Shown: piece by piece, positions 20,701 to 31,000 of the stretch
Layout: every line of letters starts with the position of its first letter
Position numbering within the stretch: position 1 is the first letter of the stretch
Source of the DNA: Owenia fusiformis
Taxonomy: Eukaryota; Annelida; Polychaeta; Sabellida; Oweniidae
Length of the DNA stretch: 64,000 nucleotides
Assembly (NCBI GenBank): GCA_903813345.2
Contig: CAIIXF020000006.1
Location: 24,375,936 to 24,439,935, forward strand
Direction: 5' to 3'
The notes under the pieces: generated by a model
The model's input: only the letters and a program-made list of their open reading frames with translations
Databases searched by the model: none
What the model was told of the DNA's origin: nothing
Position numbers and translations under genes: made by a program

Positions 20701-23015
20701 GAATTTTGCATATTATAGACCCTAAACCTCAGACTTGTTCAAAATTATTAAGGGGAATATGCTTACATTAAAAAGGCCCAGACAGTGACTCTGTATACCA
20801 ACTCCTTCATTCCTGAATCACCAACATTTGACATGCATAAAGTTACTGTACTCCCAGTATTTGTTGCATGTGATTTAATCTGGTGCAATTTGAAATTATG
20901 GTAAAATCGCTAAAAATAAATTGTCACAAAATTTGCTAATTAAATCACTGGGAATTTTTTAAATTCTCAAATTGATTTCCAAAATTCGAAAATTTAAAAT
21001 TCACAAAATATACAAGGAGCACAATGTGTATACATTTTGACTTTACAGTTTTTTGTCATAAATTCGTGTTTAAAAAAAAATTGGTAAATACAGTGTCAAA
21101 TGTGTTCAAAAAGACTTACCAGTATGTTCCCTTATATGCCTGCGACAATTGGCAGATGAGCTATATACCTTGTTACAGACAGGGCAGGCATGAGGGGCAG
21201 AACTCAACTCATTACGGTTCAACTTCCGGGGAAATTTCCGCTTATGATGTCCTTGATGACTGATCAAAGCCAACTTGTTTTCAAATGTCAAGTTACAAAT
21301 TTTACATTTATATTCCTTTTCTGAGTTCTTCATTTGTTCTTCACTTCCTTGTTTGTCAGTCAATGGCACTGGTTTATTCTTACTATATTGTTCCTTCCAT
21401 ACATTTTTCACCAGTTGCTTTTCTTTCACTAATTCTTTTGCTTTAAGTTTTGCACGTCTTTCCCCTAATGGGAGATCATTAACTGGACTTTCCTGAACTG
21501 GTTTTTCCTTTATTGGCTTTTCCTTAGGTGTCTTTTCCTTTATTGGCTTTTCCTTCACTGGTTTTTCCTTGACTGTTCTTTCCTTAGGTGCCTTCTTCTT
21601 TCCAGGTTTCTTCTTCACTGGATATTCATTTACAAGTTTTATCTTTATTGTCTTTTCCTTTTCTGGCTTTTTTCTTTTTTCTATAAATATAAAAACATGA
21701 CACAGAGTGAACAATATTGTACAGCAATATTGTGAATAATCAAATAGCTCACATAAAAGTTATCCAACAAGGGCAAAAACATATCATTATAGATTTTAAT
21801 ACCGAGAAAGACATCTGTTTTTTCCACCCGTGGAAAAATGCAGATATTATAGAGAAACATACATGGCTGCCTACCTGCTGCTTGCAAACCACCAAACTGA
21901 TGACAATATTGCACCTTTTTAGGTACAATAAATAGCTTGTAATAAATTACCTCATTATCTTTTCAATTTTTCATTTCACCTGGAAAGTCTGTATATTGTG
22001 TGATAGAGAAATCATGGTTGCTATTGTAAACATTAATAGTGACAAGACATTTCTACATTGAGTGTTGTCAGTTTGCAAGCTTTCAAGCAAAATTCATGCT
22101 TTATATCAATGAAACAGATTTAATACTGATTCCAATGACCTTACCATAAAATTCAATCATACATGATTCAACAAAATTCTGGAAACAATTTTGAAAATCA
22201 TTTTCTGTCATTTTTTAGTAATAGTACTGATTCCAATAACATCCAACAAAATTCTAGAAACTTTTCTCAAAATAATTTGTCATTTTTCAATGTGTAAAAA
22301 GTGTGTACATAATTTATTGAAGTGTGAACTCATAGTACAAGAGAATGGAGTACCTGTGTGACTTCGCAAAAAGTGCTTGAAAAGTTGACCTTCATCAGAG
22401 AAGCTCTGGGCACACTTTGTACATGGATGGTGGATCACACATTTCTCTGGGACATCTGAAGAAAGACATATACATAAGTAGCATATATACATTATTTACT
22501 GTAAGAGTTATTATCTAGATCTTAATTACGAGTTCCAATCTAAACTCTTATCTAACAAGTTAAGTTGATAACCACCCTAGGGGGCATAATGCAGTGTATT
22601 ATAATCTGCATGTACTACATGTAACCACATATTAGAATTAGACTAAAGATGATAAATGCCCATCATTAGTTCAAATCATCAATTGGAGTTTTGTTAACTT
22701 GATATATTAATGAAGTCGATTCAATGCTCAACGAAGGAACAAAAAGGCCCATGGGTAAGACCAAGATTCATATACTTAATAACATAACCATTACGCTTAA
22801 TGATTCTACCACTTACATGATGTTTTGTGAGACTTCAGATGTTTTTGAAGATGTCCATTACTTTGAGAACTGTAATCACATCTTGGACAGCAATACACCA
22901 GTTTTCCATCAACAATATCCATCACCATTTCAATGTCAACATCTTCTTTGGTAACATCCTCCTTGGTTCTGTTTTCTCTGGCAACATCCTCCTTAGTTCT
23001 GTCTTCCTCTGCCAT
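16358..23015 (-). CDS. C2H2 zinc-finger protein, 12 fingers, 981 aa
   Basis: Spliced minus-strand model, 5' to 3': 23015-22817, 22455-22354, 21680-21120, 20660-20490, 19942-19824, 19018-18889, 18325-18101, 17796-16358. Six introns are phase 1 and one is phase 0; the sum is 2946 nt. Fingers (first Cys to last His): 43-63, 78-99, 226-246, 266-286, 294-314, 323-343, 351-371, 379-399, 406-426, 434-455, 463-483. A twelfth starts at C492/C495 with H508 but has Cys510 instead of the final His. Finger 8 is split exactly by the phase-0 intron, which confirms the model. Residues 101-190 are a Lys-rich linker with KEKP repeats. The tail from 515 is acidic, with 21-aa tandem repeats (NPNDIVDNPNNSVDSPSKSE) within 640-735. 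Expected role: nuclear DNA-binding regulator; targets unknown. TGEKP-type linkers are mostly absent. Confidence 0.9.
17105..17405. repeat. Coding 63-bp tandem repeat (about 5 units)
   Basis: The plus strand reads CTGTCCACACTATTATTGGG followed by ATTGTCCACAATATCATTGG and a CTCCTCACTTTTGCTAGGA segment, repeated with few substitutions. It encodes the 21-aa Pro-Asn-Asp repeat of the zinc-finger protein on the minus strand. Confidence 0.88.
18690..18853. repeat. Small inverted-repeat element in a zinc-finger intron
   Basis: TTGTCCCCA at 18690 is inverted as TGGGGACAA ending at 18853. Further matching sequence follows inside (AGTATTCAGGAG versus ATTATTTACTCC inverted, and two copies of TGCACCCACT in the same orientation). 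It is 164 bp long, intronic and has no coding content. Confidence 0.5.
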
Positions 23016-23061
23016 TTTACTTGCTTACGAAGTGAGTTTGACTTCTGAATTAGTTTGACTT
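23016..23061 (-). other. Zinc-finger gene 5' UTR, start of the second exon
   Basis: On the minus strand, GTTTTGTTTTTTCAG precedes 23061, giving a strong acceptor 46 nt upstream of the ATG at 23015. The two short repeats AAGTCAAACT within it are noncoding. Confidence 0.5.
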
Positions 23062-23223
23062 CTGAAAAAACAAAACATTTTTGTACTACATACAAAACTG
23101 TACTACCAGCATTGGCCTTGCATAGCCTGCCTAAGTTCTAATACAGGCCCAGAAAGAAGATCTAAATCCCCCCACTCACTGTATAGTGTAAGAACTAATA
23201 CATACATGTAGAATTGTTTTCAT

Positions 23224-23340
23224 GGCCTGAGTTCGTCGCTAACATGCTAAATATAAGAGTTAGCTGACGTTTGGGAGTCTGACTTACCTTCTAAAGGTTA
23301 GAACCCGAATCTTAATGAAACCATATCACCTTTGTTACAT
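23224..23340. repeat. Outer end of the inverted structure, left copy (117 bp)
   Basis: Matches 40139-40255 in inverse orientation with about 4 mismatches in 117 bp. Both copies carry the CTTTAGAAG|GTAAGT donor-like site and the shared phrase TATTTAGCATGTTAGCGACG. Beyond the outer edge the flanks lose similarity within about 15 bp. Confidence 0.85.
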
Positions 23341-23345
23341 CGATA
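23288..23345 (-). other. Putative first noncoding exon of the zinc-finger gene
   Basis: Reading the minus strand, sequence ending CCTTTAGAAG|GTAAGT puts a perfect donor at 23287-23282. This would splice to the acceptor at 23061 across a 226-bp intron. The 5' limit is not visible. The segment is also part of the 117-bp block repeated inverted at 40139-40255, so the exon may derive from the terminal region of the inverted structure. Confidence 0.42.
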
Positions 23346-23905
23346 ATGATGCATAAACACACCATTTGATAGAAATTAGTGTAAATGCTTTTCCGACTTT
23401 TTCATTTTTCATCAATGTTGACTTCCAGGAAGGCGTTGTAGTTATCACGAAATAACGCATTGACCCTTGAACTTTACTTTGTTGACGTGTCAACCAAGCA
23501 TGTCTGGTGTGAAAATTAAAAGAATATTAAGCAATGTTCTACATCCGCCAAGCTAAGTGAAGTAGCCAATATTTAAAATTACCAATTTCAAGTGAAGTAC
23601 GCAATGAATGAAACTGCGTGATCTACACTCCCACTATTGGTCTGAACGAAATGCTACGTAGAAATATGAGCCGTCTGCTGTGTTAGTCGATTAATAGAGT
23701 AAGACCTGTTGGTGATGCTTTATAATTTAGACCAAAACATTGAAGAACAAACGAACCTGTAAATCGTGAAAACAACGAACAAATATTCGGTTTCACGTAT
23801 GTTCGGTAATTTTTCGTATTGAAACTTCCTGAACTTACAAGGAAATCATTCATTTTCACGGTCCATGATTTACCTCTTGGATGTTGTGGCAAATGCTCCA
23901 TGGTT
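23345..23905. other. 560 bp present only in the left arm
   Basis: Between the outer 117-bp block and the satellite leader, the left arm has about 560 bp with no counterpart in the right arm. There the two conserved parts meet directly at about 40128-40139. It contains a 72-codon minus-strand ORF (23901-23683) of unknown reality. It probably includes the zinc-finger gene's promoter region. Confidence 0.5.
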
Positions 23906-24031
23906 GACGGAACAAAGCATATACAATCAAATGAAGGTTTCTTTCTGGTACAACCGTGGCAATGTTAGCGAAACCTGCAGGAATCTGGCGCAACCGTGGC
24001 ATGTTATATTTTTACATAAATAACATTGTCC

Positions 24032-25940
24032 CGGTTGTACCAGACATTGTTACACTGTTATACATTGTCACGGTTGTACCAGACATTGTTACACTGTTAT
24101 ACATTGTCACGGTTGTACCAGACATTGTTACACTGTTATACATTGTCACGGTTGTACCAGACATTGTTACACTGTTATACATTGTCCCGGTTCTACCAGA
24201 CATTGTTACACTGTTATACATTGTCCCGGTTGTACCAGACATTGTTACACTGTTATACATTGTCCCGGTTGTACCAGACATTGTTACACTGTTATACATT
24301 GTCCCGGTTGTACCAGACATTGTTACACTGTTATACATTGTCACGGTTGTACCAGACATTGTTACACTGTTATACATTGTCACGGTTGTACCAGACATTG
24401 TTACACTGTTATACATTGTCCCGGTTCTACCAGACATTGTTACACTGTTATACATTGTCCCGGTTGTACCAGACATTGTTACACTGTTATACATTGTCCC
24501 GGTTGTACCAGAAATTGTTACACTGTTATACATTGTCCCGGTTGTACCAGACATTGTTACACTGTTATACATTGTCACGGTTGTACCAGACATTGTTACA
24601 CTGTTATATATTGTCCTGGTTCTACCAGACATTGTTACACTGTTATACATTGTCCCGGTTGTACCAGACATTGTTACACTGTTATACATTGTCACGGTTG
24701 TACCAGACATTGTTACACTGTTATACATTGTCACGGTTGTACCAGACATTGTTACACTGTTATACATTGTCACGGTTGTACCAGACATTGTTACACTGTT
24801 AAACATTGTCACGGTTGTACCAGACATTGTTACACTGTTGTACATTGTCCCGGTTCTACCAGACATTGTTACACTGTTATACATTGTCCCGGTTGTACCA
24901 GACATTGTTACACTGTTATACATTGTCACGGTTGTACCAGACATTGTTACACTGTTAAACATTGTCACGGTTGTACCAGACATTGTTACACTGTTATACA
25001 TTGTCCCGGTTCTACCAGACATTGTTACACTGTTATACATTGTCCCGGTTGTACCAGACATTGTTACACTGTTATACATTGTCACGGTTGTACCAGACAT
25101 TGTTACACTGTTATACATTGTCCCGGTTGTACCAGACATTGTTACACTGTTATACATTGTCACGGTTGTACCAGACATTGTTACACTGTTAAACATTGTC
25201 ACGGTTGTACCAGACATTGTTACACTGTTATACATTGTCCCGGTTCTACCAGACATTGTTACACTGTTATACATTGTCCTGGTTGTACCAGACATTGTTA
25301 CACTGTTATACATTGTCACGGTTGTACCAGACATTGTTACACTGTTATACATTGTCCCGGTTGTACCAGACATTGTTACACTGTTATATATTGTCCTGGT
25401 TCTACCAGACATTGTTACACTGTTATACATTGTCCCGGTTGTACCAGACATTGTTACACTGTTATACATTGTCCCGGTTGTACCAGACATTGTTACACTG
25501 TTATACATTGTCACGGTTGTACCAGACATTGTTACACTGTTATACATTGTCCCGGTTGTACCAGACATTGTTACACTGTTATACATTGTCACGGTTGTAC
25601 CAGACATTGTTACACTGTTATACATTGTCACGGTTCTACCAGACATTGTACACTGTTATACATTGTCACGGTTGTACCAGACATTGTTACACTGTTATAC
25701 ATTGTCACGGTTGAACCAGACATTGTTACACTGTTATACATTGTCACGGTTCTACCAGACATTGTTACACTGTTATACATTGTCACGGTTGTACCAGACA
25801 TTGTTACACTGTTATACATTGTCACGGTTGTACCAGACATTATTACACTGTTATACATTGTCACGGTTGTACCAGACATTGTTACATTATTATACATTGT
25901 CACGGTCGTACCAGACATTGTTACATTATTGAACAAGGTA
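24032..25940 (+). repeat. 39-bp satellite array, left arm (about 49 copies)
   Basis: The unit is GTTATACATTGTCACGGTTG followed by TACCAGACATTGTTACACT (39 bp). Copies differ mainly at two positions: GTCACGG/GTCCCGG and TTGTACC/TTCTACC. These combine into recurring multi-unit patterns, which implies amplification in blocks. Periodicity is almost unbroken; one copy near 25648 lacks a single base. As 39 is divisible by 3 and the unit has no stop, very long ORFs appear on both strands (658 codons plus, 544 minus), but they are products of the repeat. A unique leader at about 23940-24010 is shared inverted with the right arm. Confidence 0.97.
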
Positions 25941-27156
25941 TATATTTTTTTAAAAACGTGTTACATTTTTTAAAATTGTCACAGTTGTACCAGACATTTT
26001 TACATAATAAGATATTGTATCTTTTGTCACAAAACGTGTTACAGTTTTCAACATTGTCACGGTTGTACCAGACATTGTTGAACATTGTATATATTTTTAA
26101 AAAACGTGTTACAGTTCTAACATTGGCACGTTTGTACCAGACATTGTTACACGTTATATATTAACATAATTAACATTGTCCCGGTTGTACCAGACATGGT
26201 TACATTATTATACATTGTCACGGTTGTACCAGACATTGTTTCATTATTGTACAGGGTATACATTGTTCAAAAACGTGTTACATTTTTTAAAATTGTCACA
26301 GTTGTACCAGACATTTTTGCGTTATAAGATATTGTATCTGTTGTTACCAAACGTGTTACATTTTTTCTAATTTTAACTGTTTTAACAGACATTCTTGCAT
26401 TATTAAAATATATTGTATCTTTTGTCACAAAACGTGTTACAGTTTTCAACATTGTCACGGTTGTACCAGACATTGTTGAACATTGTATATATTTTTACAA
26501 AACGTGTTACAGTTCTAACATTGGCACGTTTGTACCAGACATTGTTACATTATTATACGTTGTCACGGTTGTACCAGACATTGTTACATTATTGGACAGG
26601 GTATATATCATGTATATTGTTTAAAAACCTGTTACATTTCTAAACATTGTCACAGTTGTACCAGACATTTTAGCATTATTAGATATTTATCTGTTGTTAC
26701 CAAACGTGTTACAGTGTTAAAATTTTCACTCTTGCACCAGACATTGTTTCATGATTGAAATATATTGTATCTTTTATCACAAAACGTGTTACAGTTTTCT
26801 ACATTGTCACGGTTGTACCAGACATTGTTGAACAATGTATATTACAAAACGTGTTACAGTTCTAACATTGGCACGATTGTACCAGACATTGTTGCATTAT
26901 TATACATTGTCACGCTTGAACCAGACATTGTTACATTGTTGAACAGGGTATACATTGTTTCAAAACGTGTTACATTTTTTAAAATTGTCATAGTTGTACA
27001 ACTATGACAATAGTGTATAATAATGTAACAATGTATGGTACAACTGCGCCAATGTTACAACTGTAACACGTTTTGTAAAAATATAAACATTGTTCAACAA
27101 TGTCTGGTACAACCATGACAATGTGGAAAACTGTAACACGTTTTGTAAAAATATAT
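25941..27156. repeat. Degenerate satellite, left arm inner part
   Basis: Diverged relatives of the 39-bp unit (TTGTACCAGACATT) are spaced by AAAACGTGTTACA and TATATATTTTTA segments. This gives a longer basic unit near 65 bp and a higher-order period of about 350-400 bp (compare 25990, 26345 and 26690). Orientation flips at the perfect palindrome 26984-27011; from there to the LINE the units run on the opposite strand. Confidence 0.85.
26984..27011. repeat. Perfect 28-bp palindrome at a satellite inversion point
   Basis: ATTGTCATAGTTGT is followed directly by its reverse complement. Units to the left read TTGTACCAGACA on the plus strand; units to the right read TGTCTGGTACAA. It is therefore a head-to-head junction with no spacer. 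Confidence 0.9.
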
Positions 27157-27169
27157 ACAATGTTTAACA

Positions 27170-27501
27170 AAAATGAAAATGAAGTGTTTAGGTGCATCAA
27201 CACTTATGCACCAAATCAAAACCAAGATAAGATATCATTTTACAATAAATTAAATGGTTACATCAAAGACTTCAATTCAAATAATGTAAATCTTATTATA
27301 GCTGGTGACTTTAATTGTGTTTTAGAACCAAATGTTGATAACATCAGTGGTAAAAACCATAATATTAATGAAATAAATGGATTCAAAAATCTTATCTATC
27401 AAAATAACATGAATGATACTTGGCGCCTTTTTCATCCCAATGAGAAAATGTTCACATGGCGTCATAAAAATCAAAACATTATACGACGAATAACTTTATG
27501 A
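27170..27501 (+). pseudogene. LINE endonuclease domain remnant
   Basis: Open frame with the C-terminal part of an APE-type endonuclease. It shows the NTYAPN segment, IAGDFNCVL (the GDFN metal/catalytic motif) and a W.LFHP.....TWRHK region. The N-terminal half, with the first catalytic Glu, is missing because of 5' truncation. A frame change at about 27490 (one base apparently lost in the usual R-I-D motif) separates it from the RT ORF, so no intact endonuclease can be made from this copy. Confidence 0.85.
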
Positions 27502-30494
27502 ATGATATATGTTTTGACAAGGTGGTAAACTCTGAAATAGTTGATATTCCAAACTCTGACCACAGAGGTATTATTGTTAACATAGAACTAGTCAAGACAG
27601 ATAAAGGTCCTTCTTATTGGAAACTCAATAATAGCTTCTTAAGAGATAAAGATTATGTTGATGGTATTAATAACATAATTGAAAATAAGATAAATGTATG
27701 CAATATTGATGATCCCCAAATTAAATGGGATTATTGTAAAAATAAAGTAAAAACATTTTCATGTGAATATGGCAGACTGAAAGCAAGAGCAAACAGAGAT
27801 GAGTTATATACTGTAAAACACCAACTTAAAACAGAAAGTAAAAAGCTATGTAAAAACCCAAATGATATCACTACTGTAAATAATATTAACATGCTTAAGA
27901 ACAAGTTTAATTTATTATCGTGTTCTGAAGCAAAAGGAGCTATGTTACGCTCTAAAGCACTTTGGGCAGAACATGGTGAAAAAAGCACTAAATATTTTTT
28001 GCGTTTAGAAGAGGTTAAAGGGAAGAAAAAAATAATGAGTAAGCTCCAGTTAGACAATGGTGAAATTATTGTAAATCAAAACCGCATCATGAATGAACAA
28101 ATAAAGTTTTACAAAGCATTATACAAAAACCCAAATACATATCGTAAAGCAGATTTAGATGATTTTATGCATGATGTTAATGTACCATCTTTAACAAATA
28201 ATAAGGCTCAAAAGTGTGAAGGTGAAATTACTGATTTTGAATGTAAACAAGCACTTAAAACAATGTCTAATGAGTCTAGTCCAGGCTCTGATGGTCTCAC
28301 TGCAGGTTTTTACAAAATGTTTTGGTGCAAACTCAATACTTTGGTTCTGAATTCCCTCAATGCTGCCTCTGAAACTGGCTCTATGTCATGTTCACAGAGA
28401 GTTGGTATAATGGCTCTTTTACCTAAAAAGAATCTTCCGAAAGATAAGTTAAAAAATTGGCGTCCCTTAACTTTAAGTAATGTGGACTATAAATTAGCAG
28501 CTAAAGTTATGGTGTTAAGACTAAAGCTTGTTATATCAGACTTGGTACATGAAGATCAATGTGGTTATATTAAAAATAGATCAGCAGGTATGATTTTAAG
28601 AGCCATTGATGATGTAATTAATTTTATTGATAAAGAGCAGAAACAGGGTATTTTATTAGCAATAGATAATATTAAAGCGTATGATACAATCTCTAAAGAA
28701 TTTATGCTTGACTCCTTAAAGATGTATGGATTTGGAGATAGCTTTATAAATTGGGTGAAAGTCTTAAATGCAAACTGTATGAATTTCATTAATTATAATG
28801 GGTGGATAAATGGCACATCCCCCATTCATTTAGATCGAGGGCTACGGCAGGGCTGTCCACTCAGTCCGATCTGCTACATTTTAGCTACAGAGTTGTTTTC
28901 ATGTAAACTAAGACAAGATAGCAATATACAGGGTGTTGAAATACCTGGTTGTGACATGGGGCTCAAGTTGTTGCAATATGCAGATGACTCAACACTTTTT
29001 TTGAAAAATGAAGCTTCATTTGCCAATGCCATGTTATTGATCGACAAATTTTCAATAATATCAGGTCTGAAAATTAATAAAAACAAAACTGAAGCCATGT
29101 GGCTCGGAACATGGAAATATAGACAAGATACCTTAGGTAATATTAATTGGAAGCTAAGTCCAAATAATAAAATTAAAATTTTGGGTATTACATTTTGTAC
29201 AACTACCAGTGTAACAGATCTTGTACAGGACAATTTTGAGCCAAAAATACAAAAATGTGTTAATATAATGAAATCTTGGTCTCAGAGACGTCTCACATTA
29301 TTAGGCAAGATAACATTAGCAAAGTCTTTTCTTTCCTCACAATTTTTATATTTACTGCAAAGTTTTATATTGCCTGAACATCTTCTTAGAAGGATTAACA
29401 GAATGTTATTTAAGTTTATATGGGCGAAGGGAAAATTCAAGGAAGATGATTTAAAATATGTTCCCGAAAGAGTCAAACGGGAAATAATTGTACAAGATTT
29501 TAAAAATGGAGGATTAAAAATGATTAATATATTTGATATGCAAAATGCTCTAGCATTTAAATGGGTCAAACAGCTACAAGAAAATGGAAATGGCAGCTGG
29601 AGGAAAATACCTCTGTATTTGTATGGTACCCTATGTAAAGATTTAACCATATTTCAATGTAATAATGATTTTAAAAATATTGTGAATACTGATAAATTGT
29701 TAGGATTTTATAGCGAACTATTATATCTATGGAAATCAAACAATAAGTTCAAAGACAGCTCTATTTTATGGCATAATAAAAATATCAAAGCTACAGGTAA
29801 AGAATTGTATTTTCAAAGCTGGATTAAGTGTGGAATAAATTTTATATGTGATGTTTGCAAAAATGGCCAGATTATTTCTTATGATGAAATTGTTTCCTCA
29901 GTAGGCAGAAATGCTGAAACATGGATGCAATATCAAACTTTGAAACAAGCACTCAAAAGGGAGATGATATTAGAATATCAAATTGTAGCTCCAGAAGATA
30001 CTTTATACTTCAATGATACAGATGTGCAGTACTTAAATGTTCAAGATTTTAGGAAAATTTTAATAGAAAAACGGGTTTGTGAAATTGTATTCAAAAATGA
30101 AGTTTTAACAAGAAAAACCTGGCTTAATGCAAAAAATTGTACAACAGCAACAGACCTTATTATACTACACTGGAAGATTTTACATTCAATATATCCATGT
30201 AATCTTTTACTGCATAGATATGGTATTTTAAATTCAAGCAAATGTACAAGCTGTGATGAAATAGATAATTTAGAGCATCATTTTGTTAAATGCAAAGCAG
30301 TTGCTGAATTTTGGACTAAACATTTCCCAAATATAACTGCCAATCAAATATATGGAATAGGTAAAGTAAAGAATTACAAAAATATACTGATAGCAAAGTT
30401 ATCTATTCACAAATGGTATATTGAAAAATGTGTGAGTAACTTAAATACTCTTTATGAATTTGAAACCTCATCTTTGTACCATACCTGTAAATAA
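27498..30494 (+). CDS. LINE reverse transcriptase ORF2 (998 codons, uninterrupted)
   Basis: The first codons complete the endonuclease domain (SDHRG motif near residue 22). The RT domain follows: LPKK and NWRPLTLSN near 308-325, AIDNIKAYD (catalytic Asp) near 393, RGLRQGCPLSP near 450 and YADD (catalytic pair) near 494, then a thumb region with NKTEAMWLG. The C-terminus has the C-x2-C-x8-H-x4-C Zn-binding motif near 914-932, typical of L1/Tx1 clade ORF2. All RT catalytic residues are present and there are no stops, so the copy is young. It has no complete endonuclease, ORF1 or promoter, so it is not autonomous. The ATG used here is internal to ORF2, not a genuine initiation site. Confidence 0.93.
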   Translation: MNDICFDKVVNSEIVDIPNSDHRGIIVNIELVKTDKGPSYWKLNNSFLRDKDYVDGINNIIENKINVCNIDDPQIKWDYCKNKVKTFSCEYGRLKARANRDELYTVKHQLKTESKKLCKNPNDITTVNNINMLKNKFNLLSCSEAKGAMLRSKALWAEHGEKSTKYFLRLEEVKGKKKIMSKLQLDNGEIIVNQNRIMNEQIKFYKALYKNPNTYRKADLDDFMHDVNVPSLTNNKAQKCEGEITDFECKQALKTMSNESSPGSDGLTAGFYKMFWCKLNTLVLNSLNAASETGSMSCSQRVGIMALLPKKNLPKDKLKNWRPLTLSNVDYKLAAKVMVLRLKLVISDLVHEDQCGYIKNRSAGMILRAIDDVINFIDKEQKQGILLAIDNIKAYDTISKEFMLDSLKMYGFGDSFINWVKVLNANCMNFINYNGWINGTSPIHLDRGLRQGCPLSPICYILATELFSCKLRQDSNIQGVEIPGCDMGLKLLQYADDSTLFLKNEASFANAMLLIDKFSIISGLKINKNKTEAMWLGTWKYRQDTLGNINWKLSPNNKIKILGITFCTTTSVTDLVQDNFEPKIQKCVNIMKSWSQRRLTLLGKITLAKSFLSSQFLYLLQSFILPEHLLRRINRMLFKFIWAKGKFKEDDLKYVPERVKREIIVQDFKNGGLKMINIFDMQNALAFKWVKQLQENGNGSWRKIPLYLYGTLCKDLTIFQCNNDFKNIVNTDKLLGFYSELLYLWKSNNKFKDSSILWHNKNIKATGKELYFQSWIKCGINFICDVCKNGQIISYDEIVSSVGRNAETWMQYQTLKQALKREMILEYQIVAPEDTLYFNDTDVQYLNVQDFRKILIEKRVCEIVFKNEVLTRKTWLNAKNCTTATDLIILHWKILHSIYPCNLLLHRYGILNSSKCTSCDEIDNLEHHFVKCKAVAEFWTKHFPNITANQIYGIGKVKNYKNILIAKLSIHKWYIEKCVSNLNTLYEFETSSLYHTCK

Positions 30495-30538
30495 TTATGT
30501 TAAACTGAAATAAATTTTATCAAAAAAAACAAAAAAAA

Positions 30539-31000
30539 ACAATGTTTAACAATGTCTGATACAACGGTGACAATGTTGAAAACTGTAGCACGTTTTGTGA
30601 CAAAAGATACAATATATTTTAATAATGAAACAATGTCTGGTGCAAGAGTGTAACATTGTCACAGTTGTAACAGAGATTTTAGCCTAATTAGATATTTATC
30701 TGTTGTTACCAAACGTGTTACAGTTTTAAAATTTTCACTGTTGCACCAGAGATTGTTTCATTATTAAAATATATCGTATCTTTTGTCACAAAACGTGTTA
30801 CAGTTCTAACATTGACACGGTTGTATCAGACTTTGTAACATTATCATACATTGTCACTGATGTAGGAGACATTGTTACATTATTGAACAGGGTATATATT
30901 GTTTCAAAACGTGTTACATGTTTTAAAATTGTCACACTTTTACCTGACATTTTTGCATTATAAGATATTTTATCTGTCATTACCAAACGTGTTACATTTT
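30539..31000. repeat. Degenerate satellite distal to the LINE, with second orientation switch
   Basis: From 30541 to about 30652 units read on the minus strand. From about 30653 they read on the plus strand again. The stretch 30654-30810 closely resembles 26645-26800 (shared TTAGATATTTATCTGTTGTT). The minus-oriented block 27011-30652, LINE excluded, is therefore a local inverted copy of a piece of the left arm. Confidence 0.82.

Larger units (their letters stand above)
27157..30551 (+). mobile_element. 5'-truncated L1/Tx1-type LINE with 13-bp target duplication
   Basis: The insertion 27170-30538 is flanked by the direct repeat ACAATGTTTAACA at 27157-27169 and 30539-30551. It starts inside the endonuclease domain, carries one long RT ORF and ends with AATAAA (about 30510) and an A-rich tail interrupted by C. 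The target is a degenerate satellite unit, and the two halves of that unit are recognisable on either side. Truncated 5' end, A-rich 3' end and target duplication are the signature of target-primed reverse transcription. Confidence 0.96.

Noticed and set aside
23956-25932. 658-codon plus-strand frame, and matching 544- to 658-codon frames in both satellite arrays
   Set aside because: They are read-throughs of a stop-free 39-bp repeat, present on both strands and in both arms. No start, leader or domain supports a protein.
24032-25940. Resemblance to a CRISPR array (regular short repeats)
   Set aside because: There are no unique spacers; the whole 39-bp unit repeats. Introns and a LINE show this is animal DNA, and there are no cas genes.
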